Assembly: GCA_024803745.1 (NCBI GenBank)
Contig: JANJXV010000013.1
Location: forward strand, 55,274,501-55,338,500
Origin: Megascapheus bottae
Lineage: Eukaryota; Chordata; Mammalia; Rodentia; Geomyidae
Length of the DNA stretch: 64,000 bases
Direction: 5' to 3'
Shown: in pieces, positions 1-38,640 of the stretch
Layout of the letters: each line of letters opens with the position of its first letter
How positions within the stretch are numbered: position 1 is the stretch's first letter
The notes under the pieces: generated by a model
Seen by the model: only the letters and a program-made list of their open reading frames with translations
Told to the model about the DNA's origin: nothing
The model's database searches: none
Position numbers and translations under genes: made by a program

Positions 1-255
1 CTGTGGTCACTTTGTTTAACCATGGAAATGCCCTCTCCATTCCATACCACACAGTTTGCCCATTTGTCAGCTGCACTAAAATGTAAGCTGTGTAAGTCAG
101 GTGCATTCTGTTTTGTTTGGGGGTTATTTGGTTCACTGATATCTCAGACGAGCCTGCCGTGTGGGTGATGCGGAAATGCCCCATGTACCAAGGCCTTGCA
201 CCAAGTTCAGTTTCCAGAAATGGACACACAAACTCTGCTTCCAACAGCCTGCATT

Positions 256-446
256 CTTTTTTTTTTTTCTTTTTTTGCCAGTCCTGGGCTTGAGCTCAGG
301 GCCTGAGCACTGTCCTTGAGCTTTCTCAAGGCTAGAGCTCTACCACTTGAGCCTCAGCATCACTTCCGGCTTTTTTCTAAGTATGTGATACCCAGGTCTT
401 CCTGCATGCTAGGCAAGCACTTTACCACTAGGCCAAACTCCTGGCC
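256..446 (-). mobile_element. IDL-Geo-like SINE
   Basis: Near full length with T-rich (A-tail) start at 256; the ID-like head is at the right end (TAGGCCAAACTCCTGGCC). Together with the next element it is flanked by ACAGCCTG (244-251 and 634-641). Confidence 0.85.
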
Positions 447-452
447 CTCTTC

Positions 453-632
453 GTTTTTTTTTTTTAGAGCTTTTTTCCACCAGTCCTGGGACTTGAACTC
501 AGGGCCTGAGCACTGTTTTGGGGCATTCTCAAGGCTAGCACTCTACCACCACACGGTTTTTTCTGTGTATGTGGAACCAAAGAATCATGCATGCTAGTCA
601 ATCACTCCACCACTAGACCATGTTCCTGGCTC
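453..632 (-). mobile_element. IDL-Geo-like SINE
   Basis: Older than its left neighbour, with more substitutions; abuts it in the same orientation. Confidence 0.8.
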
Positions 633-835
633 CACAGCCTGTGTATTTATGGGCAGATGCAGACAAATCAGCCAAATGACATGAAGTAGCAACAGTGAAG
701 GCTAAGCTTGAGGCAGGTGACATGACAGTAACTGGTTATGCACAGAGTGGTGACACAGCGTATTAATCTTCTAGTGGAATATACTCGAGGCCTACAATGA
801 TGTCATAATAAATGTAAATTTTAACAACACATGTC

Positions 836-1090
836 CAGTCAGGTGTCGGTGCTTCACCCCTGTAATTCCAGCTACTCAGGAGGCTGAAACCTGAGGACTG
901 AAGTTGGAAGCCAGCCCAGGCAGAAAAGTTCCCATGAAACTCTTATCTCTAATTAGCCACTTGAAAATGAAGTTGCACTGCGGCTCAAAGTAGTAGAGTG
1001 CTAACCTTGAGCAAAAGAGCTCAGGAACAGTGCCCAGGCTCTCATTTCAAGCCCTACAACCACCACCACCAGCAGCAACAGCAAACACGT
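836..1090 (+). mobile_element. B1-headed composite SINE
   Basis: 7SL-like head (CTGTAATTCCAGCTACTCAG) fused to the right monomer (TTGAGCAAAAGAGCTCAGGA); a CCA/CAG-rich tail follows. Confidence 0.8.
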
Positions 1091-1097
1091 CCAAGGC

Positions 1098-1320
1098 AGA
1101 CACTGCTGGTTCCCAGCTGGAATCCTAGCTATTCAGGAGGCTGAGATCTGAGGATCATGTCAAAACCATCCTGGGCAGGAAATCACACGAGTCTTACCTC
1201 CAAGTAGCCACTAAAAAGCTGGAAGTGAAGCCGTGGTTCAAGTGGTAGACTGCCAGCCTTGAGTGAAAAAGCTAAGACAGTGCCAAAACCCTGAGTTCAA
1301 GCCCCAGTACTGGTGTGTGC
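1098..1320 (+). mobile_element. B1-headed composite SINE
   Basis: Second tandemly placed copy, head degenerate, right monomer complete to CAAGCCCCAGTACTGG. Confidence 0.75.
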
Positions 1321-1492
1321 CAAACAAAAATACACATCCATTAACACTGCAGGAGGTGACTATAGCATAACCACAAGCATGAGGCCAGCAGTGGGGAGGC
1401 AGAACCTGGAGACCGAAGGAAACGGCAACATGGCCCATGGTGTTGGCCAGGATACATGTCTGTAATGACTCTATTGCCCAGGGTCTAGTACA

Positions 1493-1495
<3 letters not shown>

Positions 1496-1530
<35 letters not shown>

Positions 1531-1584
1531 TACATACATGTATATGTAATATAGATGCTATATGTATATATATATATATATATG
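1496..1584. repeat. (TA)n microsatellite, two blocks
   Basis: About 16 TA units at 1496-1528 and about 8 at 1566-1584, separated by AT-rich sequence. Confidence 0.93.
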
Positions 1585-1588
1585 TATA

Positions 1589-1783
1589 TTCTAGTCCTGG
1601 GACCTGAACTCAGGGCTGGGCGCTGTCCCCAAGCTTCTTTTTTGCTCAAGGCTAGCACTCTAGCACTTGAGCCACTTCCTTTTTTTTTTTTTTCTGTGTA
1701 TGTGACACTGAAGAATTGAACCCAGGACACTTAATGCATGCTAGGCAAGCACTCCACCACTAAAACACATTCATTCCCAGCCC
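1589..1783 (-). mobile_element. IDL-Geo-like SINE
   Basis: Inserted next to the TA microsatellite; degenerate head (TTCATTCCCAGCCC) at its right end. Confidence 0.75.
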
Positions 1784-1946
1784 TAGGATACATTTTTGTT
1801 TTTACTGTTGACTTTTTTTTCATATATTTTTTTATACTGTTGACTCTTAGCTACAGGATAAAAAATATCACTTGAGTTATTTCCACTGCAACAATTAAAA
1901 TTTCAAAAGATATTAATATATGTTTTGTATTAAAACAATGACTCAC

Positions 1947-2023
1947 TTGTTGTGTAATGAGATTCAATTTTGCTGGTAGTGGCAAAAATCTTCCTACTAA
2001 AGCAGTCATTGGCTTAGGGACAT
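1947..2023 (-). CDS. TESMIN: TESMIN coding exon 4
   Basis: 77 nt, completes the split Asp codon and encodes [18 protein letters not shown] then LNLITQQ. Acceptor CTTGCAG, donor GTGAGT. No later TESMIN exon is visible in 1-1946. Confidence 0.88.
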
Positions 2024-5000
2024 CTGCAAGAAAAACAAGAAAAATTAATTAGTTGCACATATTCCTTCTTTCCATATTCATGTGAGAGAAAGTATAAAAG
2101 CGTCTTAAAGATTTATCATGTACAAAGTTATTGAAACACTGTGATTTCTGTTTTTTATTTATAAAACTTTCAGGTCAGTGTGTTTGTGTGTGTGTGTTGT
2201 GCTTTCATCATAAAGCTGTACGACCTGAGCTTCCAAGGAAGAGTCTACTTACTATGCTAAATTGAGTCCCTAAGTTTCCATACCGTACCAAGGTTTCCTT
2301 TGGAGGCTACAACAAATTCACCAGGACCCTATCGGGTAGTTTATAATTTTAAACAAAGCCCAGTGACATCTACTTGTTGGACACCATGTGTCCAAAACTT
2401 ATGTGCCTACTTCTCTTGGAATTGATTCTAAGCTGTTGGGTTGTATTTGCTGTTAGAGTAAGTTAGACTTTGCCAGAAAGCCATGCAGACATCCAGGTAC
2501 AAAGAACAAAAGAAAAGTTTATTGCCAGCAAAGGGACCAACAAGACCCCTTCTCACAAAGAGAAGTGCCGACTATTGTCTCAGGTGACCTTTGTAACCTG
2601 TGAGGGTCCTATCTCAAGGTAGAGGGAGGCGGATGCGAACTATTTACTACCTTTACTAAATGGGCCTAGTGTCGCCTAGGGAAAGAGCCTGCTAAGCTAT
2701 TGGTCTAACACTAAACTACCCACAGTAGAATGGAAAGGTGTTTCTATGGGCTCTGTGAAATCCTGAGCTACTAACAGTGCTGTGTGCCTCATGTTTCTGA
2801 GTCCAGGTGGAAAGACTGGCGTTCTTTTATTTTCATTCTAAGTATATTCACTCACCAATTTACATATGCTAAATGGTAACTTTCATTAATCACTCTGTAC
2901 CTGACTGCAGATAATTATTTTGATCTTGATACTGAGGAACCAGATGAAGTGCTTTTAGCTCTCTGGTGCCAGAGTTGTCAATACACAGCATTTGGGTGCC
3001 CCCTTTCAGCTGACAAATCACCTAAAATGAGATCAACAATCAGGTTTCATCAGTCTAGCGATGTGAACCTATATAAACTCATACCTGAGAAAAGTTCTAA
3101 TTGAAGACTCAAGTCTGACGGGAAGACAGAAAACTACAGATCGGCTCTTCATTTCTTCTACAATAACTGCTCCCTAAAAATTCTCCAGCAGTGTATGCAT
3201 GGCGACTTCTATGTCCTAACAGGTCCTTCTCCTGTCTTCCTCCACAGGGATCTGACCACTGAGATGTAGTTCAAGGACCAGGTGCCATTCAAAAGCATCC
3301 GTCTGGGAGTTTGGCCTAGTGGTAGAGTGCTTGCCTAGCATGCACGACGCTCTGGGTTCAATTCCTCAGTATTGCATACTGAAAAAAGCTGGAAGTGGTG
3401 CTGTGGTTCAAGTGGTAGAGCGCTGGTCTTGAGGAAAGCCCAAGGACAATGCTCAGGCCCTGAGTTCAAGCTCCAGGACTGGCAAAAAAGGGGGTGTGGG
3501 GAGGAGTATGAGGAGGGACTCATTGGTCACTTGGACTCTGAGTACTTTTCTGAAGGATTTCCTGACACTTCAAGCCTAGTTCTCGCTGCAGTCGAGTCTG
3601 GTGCTCTGGTCACATCACTTATAACACAGAAGACAAATGTAGACCAGGTCATATTTCTTTTGCCTTCACTCATGAAATGAGGATGAACAGTAACTTTTAT
3701 TCTAGGGGTGTTAGGAGGACAAAATGACCACAGTTGTAAAAATATAACACACCCCTCTCAAAGGTGATCGATAGTATACCCCTACCCACATTAGCTGCTG
3801 GCAAAAGAACTCTGGAGACATGAAGGAAGAAACCGGGCTTCTGCTTAGAAGCCAGGGAACCACCAGCTCATGCTCACCAGCAAACCACAAAGTATGTGAC
3901 TTGTGGCCACTCTCCTTAGTGAGTGCAGGAGAGCTCTTTCAACTTGCTCAGGCTGGGTGCAAATAGAATCTTAGGGGTGAAAGGTGAAATGTACCAGGTA
4001 ACAACCTAAAGTGCTGAGCCAACAAGGAAGCCAATGGGAGGCAGCAAGTGGCTGCTGGGGGCTGGCGGGCTTAGTTACCATGGGGCTGGAGTCTTTCTTT
4101 CGAGAGCAGCTGGAGGTGTCCTCCGTGTCCTGGGATGAAGAGAACTTGCAGCAGGATTCCTGAGCCAGGGGATTCTGAAAAGCTGCTTCCTCTGGGTTGT
4201 TACTTGCAACCGTGCCACCAGCTTCCTTTATTTCAACCTGAAAGGCACAATCCCACAAAATTCAAACCTGAGTATTGTGTCCAATTTTTTTTTTGCCAGT
4301 CCTGGGGCTTGAACTCAGGACCTGCGCACTGTCCTTGGATACTTTTTGCTCAAGGCTGGTGTTCTGCCACTTGAGCCACAGCACCATTTCTGGCTTTTTC
4401 TGACTATACGGTACTGTGGAATTGAACCCAGAGCTTCACGCTTGCTAGGTGGGCACTCTGTTACTAGGCTACTCTCCTGGCCCGTGTCCATTTTTTTTAT
4501 TTTTAAGGAAGTCAGAAGTGGAGCTATGGCTCAAGTCGTAGGCCAACCTTGAGTGGCTCTGAGTTCAAGTCTGTTGTCCGGGGATGAGGCTAAAGGTTCT
4601 AGGGACAGAATGAGAATAGAGGCCGCACCTTTGTCCAGCTTCCAGTACGCTAAGGTGTAGGGATTTTAGGAGAATCAAAGAAGCAGAAATCCCAGGCCCC
4701 CAGCTTCTCAGGTTTTCCAATTCCTCGCCTCCTCTGAGCACCAATTCAAAAGCTTCCCACAAAGGTTTACACCACAAAGGCTTGAATAGCTGAGTAATCT
4801 CATTTCCCATCCTTTTGGAGGACCAATTTACATTTTCCTGCTTTCCTTTGGACAGGACTATCTCCAAAGCAGGAGTGGCCATCCTGAACCCACCCTAATC
4901 CGTGGCGGGGTCCCAACACCTCCGTACCAGGGCTTGTCAAACCCCTTGACTCCCTTGCCTGGTTTGCCTGAGGTCCTAGGTCCCCCCCTCCCCGTCCATC

Positions 5001-5536
5001 CTCCCTCCCCTGCCCAGGTTGTGGGATGGAGGGCGCGCGACGCCCGTCTGCACTCCAGCCCGGGGGCCCGCAGGCGGCCCGCAGGGGGCTCGCAGGCGCC
5101 CGCAGGGGCCCGCAGGGGGCGCGGCTCTCACCGGGATCACTCGCACGCCGGCGGCCAGGGGCAGCAGCGCGGGGCCGCGCGCGGCCGGCAGCAGCGACGA
5201 CAGCACGTGCACGCTGTAGGCGGGCGGCGGCGCGGCGTCGTCCGCGGCGCGGAGCTCGGGGAGGCCCGCCAGGTCCCCGAGCAGCGAGGCCGGCACGTCG
5301 CCCGGGCCGTCGGCGCCGGGAGGAGGGCTGAGCGCGCGCAGCAGCGGATCCACGGGGTCGGCGGCGCCCAGGTAGGCGTCGGCCAGCACCGGCAGCTCGT
5401 CCTGCTCCGCCTTCACCACCACGGCGGGGCTCAGCGCCAGGCCGTCGGGCGCGAACGGCCGCTCGGCGCTGAAGAGCTCCGTCACCATCTCATCGTCGGG
5501 GCCCGGCATGGCGCCCAGCAGGGCCGTCTCCTCCAT
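1947..5536 (-). CDS. TESMIN: TESMIN (MTL5), tesmin, 5' part (coding exons 1-4)
   Basis: Tesmin is a CXC (cysteine-rich) domain nuclear protein of germ cells, related to the LIN54/tso1 family. Four exons join in frame, minus strand: 5132-5536, 4079-4237, 2901-3021, 1947-2023, giving codons 1-254. I recognise it from the start [20 protein letters not shown], from [16 protein letters not shown] in exon 2, from [20 protein letters not shown] in exon 3 and from [18 protein letters not shown] in exon 4, all close to human tesmin as I recall it. The start ATG (5534-5536) has a good context (G at -3, G at +4) and matches the family start; an in-frame ATG further up at 5746 is not supported by the family. 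The two CXC motifs that bind DNA are encoded downstream and fall outside the window, so the gene is partial by position, not broken. Confidence 0.9.
2451..2776 (-). mobile_element. Candidate solo LTR
   Basis: 326 bp, reading on the minus strand TGTTAG...CTAACA (6-bp inverted ends), with AATAAA on the minus strand at 2518-2523 about 65 nt before the end. It does not match the SINEs or the TESMIN exons. The target duplication is not clear (TTGC against GTGC). It lies in TESMIN intron 3-4. Confidence 0.4.
2777..2900. other. TESMIN intron 3-4, unique sequence
   Basis: Together with 2024-2450 this is intron without a recognisable repeat except the candidate LTR and a short (TG)n at 2180-2196. Confidence 0.5.
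2901..3021 (-). CDS. TESMIN: TESMIN coding exon 3
   Basis: 121 nt, codons 189-228 plus one base; begins VICQLKGGT and ends [11 protein letters not shown]. Acceptor TTTTAG, donor GTACAG. The last codon (Asp) is split with exon 4. Confidence 0.9.
3301..3492 (+). mobile_element. IDL-Geo-like SINE
   Basis: Head GGGAGTTTGGCCTAGTGGTA with RNA polymerase III A-box-like and B-box-like (GGGTTCAATTCC) sequences, right monomer to CTCCAGGACTGGC, A-rich end. TESMIN intron 2-3. Confidence 0.88.
4079..4237 (-). CDS. TESMIN: TESMIN coding exon 2
   Basis: Codons 136-188 (VEIKEAGGT...KKDSSPM), 159 nt. Acceptor TTTCAG just above 4237, donor GTAACT below 4079. The cysteine pair ESCCKF is conserved with human as recalled. 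Confidence 0.9.
4284..4484 (-). mobile_element. IDL-Geo-like SINE
   Basis: Flanked by GTGTCCA on both sides (near 4277 and 4484), a likely target duplication. TESMIN intron 1-2. Confidence 0.82.
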
Positions 5537-5900
5537 GGCCAAGCATCGCCCCGCGCCCGGCTCCCGGCGGGCTCCGGCCAGGGCGAGGGCGGGCGGCGCA
5601 CCTGCACGGGGAGAGCGGGCGGGCGGTGAGCCAGGGGCCGCACCCCGCGTCCGCCCGGCGGGGGAGGCCGCCTCAGCGGACCCCCAGCTGGCCTCGGGGC
5701 CGCCGCAGCGGGCACAGGACCCCGGCAGGGCCCCCTCCGGCCGCACCGGAGCCGCCCAGCCCCGCAGGCACGCACCTGTGCCCGCCGGCTGCCGCTGCTG
5801 CTTCGCTGTGGCCAGGCAGAGCCGCCCTGCTCCACGACCGTTGGCGGTTGGAAGGGGCGGGGCCTTGGCGCGGGATGGGGCGGGGCCGGAGAATGGTGAC
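5000..5900 (-). promoter_or_regulatory. TESMIN: CpG island over TESMIN promoter and exon 1
   Basis: Strong rise in G+C with many CpG dinucleotides covering exon 1 and the sequence just upstream of the start codon. No TATA box is seen, so a CpG-island type promoter is likely; the start site cannot be fixed from sequence. A possible small 5' UTR intron (donor AG/GTGCGT at 5775, acceptor CCCCGTGCAG at 5602) lies inside it. Confidence 0.75.
5132..5536 (-). CDS. TESMIN: TESMIN coding exon 1
   Basis: Codons 1-135, very GC-rich. The exon encodes an acidic, Pro/Ala/Leu-rich N-terminus and ends in ...[12 protein letters not shown] with donor GTGAGA at 5131-5126. An out-of-frame ATG lies 10 nt upstream of the start (5544-5546). 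Confidence 0.9.
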
Positions 5901-5914
5901 CAGGGAGGAAGGGC

Positions 5915-6345
5915 CGGGAGAAGGGAAGGGGCGGGGCCTGTCGTTACAGGGGCGGGGCTAGGAAGCCACTGGAGGGGAGAGCCTATAGAAGGGGCGGAGT
6001 CTACCCAGGTGGAGGAGGGACCAGGGAACCACTGGTGGGAGGAGCCTGGAGAAGGGAAGGGGCGGGGCCTGTCATTACAGGGGCGGGGCTAGAAAGCCAC
6101 TGGAGGGGAGAGCCTATAGAAGGGGCGGAGTCTACCCAGGTAGAGGCGGGACCAGGGAACCACTGGTGGGAGGAGCCTGGAGAAGGGAAGGGGCGGGGCC
6201 TGTCATTACAGGGGCGGGGCTAGGATGCCACTGGTGGGAAGAGCCAATAGAAGGGGCGGAGTCTACCCAAGTGGAGGCGGGACCAAGGAACCACTGGCGG
6301 GAGGAGCCTGGAGAAGGGAAGAGGCGGAGCCTATGTCAGAAGCAG
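5915..6345. repeat. 131-bp minisatellite with GC boxes, about 3.3 copies
   Basis: The phrase GGCGGGGCCTGTCATTACAG or close variants recurs at 131-bp spacing (CCTG at 5937, 6068, 6199; degenerate CCTA at 6330). Each unit carries two GGGGCGGGGC-type GC boxes, a TATAGAAGGGGCGGAGT segment and a GGAACCACTGG segment. It abuts the upstream side of the TESMIN CpG island. Confidence 0.9.
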
Positions 6346-6669
6346 GGCCAGGATTGTGCGTGAGGATCTGTGAAAGAGGGGCTGGAGGAAGAGGTGGGGA
6401 GCTTGGAGAACCCTGGGGATCAACTGCTCCTGCTTAGGATGGGAAACTGAGGCCACAGAGTAAAGAAGCACTAGGCAGACTCCTTCCTTGACGTGAGAGC
6501 TTTTGTCTTGGGATTTTTTTTTTTTTTGTAGGACTGGGGATTAGACTCAAGGCCACTTGAGACCCACTCTTAACCATTCTGTCTTGTTTATGAGACAGTC
6601 TTCACCTGACTTTGCCTGGTTTAGACTTGAACTCTTTGGAGCCTAGCCTGAACCAAACAACAACAAACA

Positions 6670-6872
6670 AAAATTAGGGGGCAGGGAGCATGGCCTAATG
6701 GTAGGGTGCTTGCCTAGCATGCATGAAACCTGGGTTCAATACCTCGGTACCACATACTCAGAAAGAAAAAAACAGAAGTGGTGCTGTGGCTCAAGTTGCA
6801 GAGCACCAGCCTTGAGCAAAAAGTACCCAAGGACAGTGCCCTGAGTTCAAGCCCCAGGGCAGGAAAAAGAAA
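6670..6872 (+). mobile_element. IDL-Geo-like SINE
   Basis: Between the two genes. Head GGAGCATGGCCTAATGGTAG; right monomer shortened near its end. Confidence 0.8.
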
Positions 6873-6893
6873 AATAAATAGACATCCCATCTT

Positions 6894-7500
6894 AACCTAT
6901 AGCTGGTGGAGGGTGGTATACATCTGTCATCCCAGCTGGATGGGCGGCTGAAATTGGGAGGATCACAGTTCAAGGCCAACTGGAGCATAAAAATTCATTT
7001 ATGCTGGGTACCAGTGACTCACAGCTGTACTCGTAGCTACTCAGGAGGCTGACACTTGAGAATCAAGGTTCAAAGCCAGCCCCGGCAGAAAAGTCCATGA
7101 GATTCTGATCTCCAAAGTAAGCACCAAAATGCCAGAAGTGGAGCTGTGGCTCAAGTGGTAGAAGGCTAGCCTTGAGCAAAAAGGCTCAGAGATATTGCCT
7201 AGGCCCTGAGTTCAAGCCCCAAGAAAAGAAAAAGTCAATTTCCATGGAAGAAACAGAGTAGCGTATGGTGGCTGGTGGGAATCAAAGAATAGGAGGATCA
7301 CAGTCCAGGCTGGACTGGGTAGGATACAAGACCCTATCAAAAATAGGACTACGGCTCATGCCTGTAGTCCTAGCTACTCGGGAGACTCATATCTGAGTAG
7401 CTCAAAGTCAGCTAAGTAGAGCTGTAGTTCAAGAGGTATAGCACTAGCCTTGAGCAAAACCGCTCAGGGACAACACCTAGGCTCTGAGTCCAAGTCCTAG
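6894..7500 (+). mobile_element. Cluster of three B1-headed SINEs
   Basis: A lone B1-like head at 6894-6990, a full composite at 7000-7222 and an older composite at 7262-7500. They fill most of the spacer between the CPT1A polyadenylation site and the TESMIN promoter. Confidence 0.7.
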
Positions 7501-7775
7501 AATCACGTGCTCATGAATGTACACATGCACACACACACAAAGGGAGGCACAATTCAGTGGCAGAGTACTTTCCTAACAAGCCCGAAGCCTGGGGAGACAG
7601 AGGGGTCTAAGACGGCAAGCCAAGAGACTAAGAGGATACAGCAGCAGTACCTATTACGTGCCAGACGTTAGAGGGAGGAGAGCGAGGGATGCAAGCTAAC
7701 AGTCCACAGGCTCCACCCACTAGCTCTCCTCCTGGTGGAGGCTGGTCCCTGACAAAGGAACCCAGGACAGGAACG

Positions 7776-9427
7776 TCGTAGACAGACAGTGCTTTATTAA
7801 GGGTTGCTTACACTCACAGCACACGTTTCTAAGACTTACACCGAAAGAGCACATCGTATTTACATGCGATGGACTGATGAATGTAGCAGATTCAAGCCAG
7901 GGCTGCATTAAAACTAGTTTGTTCCAAATTAAAATACATGATTCTCTCACTTCCCCCTTCCCACACATACAATGAAAACCCACTCTCCAGAAGGAATAGA
8001 AAATTGCATTGATAACTGCACAGATCAGCCACGGTGATGCTGGGGACATGAGCCCCGAGAGAGAAGCACAGTCTTGTGTGCTTGTGTGCACACATGGGGC
8101 AGATGGGTCAGGAGCCACCAGCGCCTGACTTATGTCTCTGATGAGGTCTCCACCACTGCTCCCTCTCGTGCTGGGCAGAGGAGGTCATTTTCCTGCAGAC
8201 TGCCTGACGTCCGTGGCAGGGGACCAGGACGGGTAGCGTTGTTGTGGTTGGGATTTCTTGGTTTTGCCTTTTGTTTTCATCCTTGCTTTTGAGAGGAAAA
8301 GGACCTTTCGGCCTTCTAGGCGGATTTTACAAAACTGCTATCCCTAAGATGCATGTGGCTCTCACTTCCTCCAGCTGTGGAAGCAGGAAAGGAGAAAGCC
8401 TTGAGGACCAGGCAAGTGCTGGGGAAAATAAATACACGGCTTACAAACAAACTGGGAAGCTTGTCGCCTCAGGCGAGGCGGTGGGCGTGTCCCTGGGTTA
8501 GGAGTTTTGGGTGACACTGAATACTGAAGGGGACTCAGGCTCGCTGGAGAAAGGCACTCCGGGGCAGGGGGCTGTATACCTAGCACCAGTCACCTGCCAG
8601 CGAGAACTGTCACCGCCATGACCCGAAGCATGGCTTGTTTGCAGCCACCGCCAGCCCCCATGGACATGAGGGCCAGATGTGACGTCAGGGTGATGTGCCT
8701 CCTGACCACAGGCCGTCCCTCAAGTTCTTGGCCATCAACATCCTCCGTCTTCAGGTCTGGCCCTCCGGCATGCATCAGTCACACCAAACCGGAAGCCAGG
8801 CTGCCAGGTTCTGGACACACATCTGCCCTGTGTCTGGATGCCTAACTGAGGGGAGCCAGCGCCAGGCACCCAGCAGTGTTGTTCCCATGAGGAGCCTGGC
8901 CCTCAAGGGTGGGGGGGCAGGGGCAGCCCCTCCCCCTCCCCCCTGCCCCACCAAAGACCTCGTGCTACACGAGGGACTCAGTCTTTAAGGCACTGGGTTC
9001 TGAAGACGTGCAGGGTCGGGAACAGGACAGACACAGGGACTGCTTGTTCCAAACATGGCAAGGCCACCAGGACAGATGGTGGCACCCTGCCTGGTGAAGG
9101 GCGGGTCTTTCCACCACGAGTGGGGTGGTGTACCATCCGCGCCAGCAGCACGTCCACTCCCTCCGCCTGGGAAGCTGCAGCCCTACTAAGGATGAGCCCC
9201 TGCCAGCTTCGGGATGGTCCCAGGATTCCCAAGGCAAGGATGTGCCTGAAGTAGGAGGGCTGCCCTTCACACAGTGGGGCTACTGTTGTAAGGAGACAAA
9301 GCCAACGCTTTCTGGAAGGAAAACTTGTGAGTTTTGTTCTGTTTCCATCTTGAACTAGGATCAGGATTAATGTCTACTCTTCATTTGGTGGGGGTCACAG
9401 ATTTTCCCTCGCTGCGGCCTAGCAGAA
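7776..9427 (-). other. CPT1A: CPT1A 3' UTR
   Basis: The 1.65 kb below the stop codon contains no recognisable SINE, in contrast with the flanks, and runs to an AATAAA on the minus strand at 7793-7798 followed by a TGTCTGTC stretch. Small open frames here show no coding pattern. The polyadenylation site is inferred, so the lower end is approximate. Confidence 0.65.
7793..7798 (-). terminator. CPT1A: AATAAA polyadenylation signal, likely CPT1A
   Basis: AATAAA on the minus strand within CCCTTAATAAAGCACTG, followed downstream by a T/G-rich stretch. It is the first hexamer I see after the CPT1A stop codon in the sense direction. Confidence 0.6.

Positions 9428-38640
<29,213 letters not shown>

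Noticed and set aside
2580..2605. AGGTTACAAAGGTCA nuclear-receptor-like repeat
   Set aside because: Spacing of three and position inside a candidate LTR; no reason to link it to TESMIN control.
4976..5629. Plus-strand frame of 231 codons opposite TESMIN exon 1
   Set aside because: Shadow of the TESMIN exon; composition is Arg/Gly/Ala-rich antisense of the real frame.
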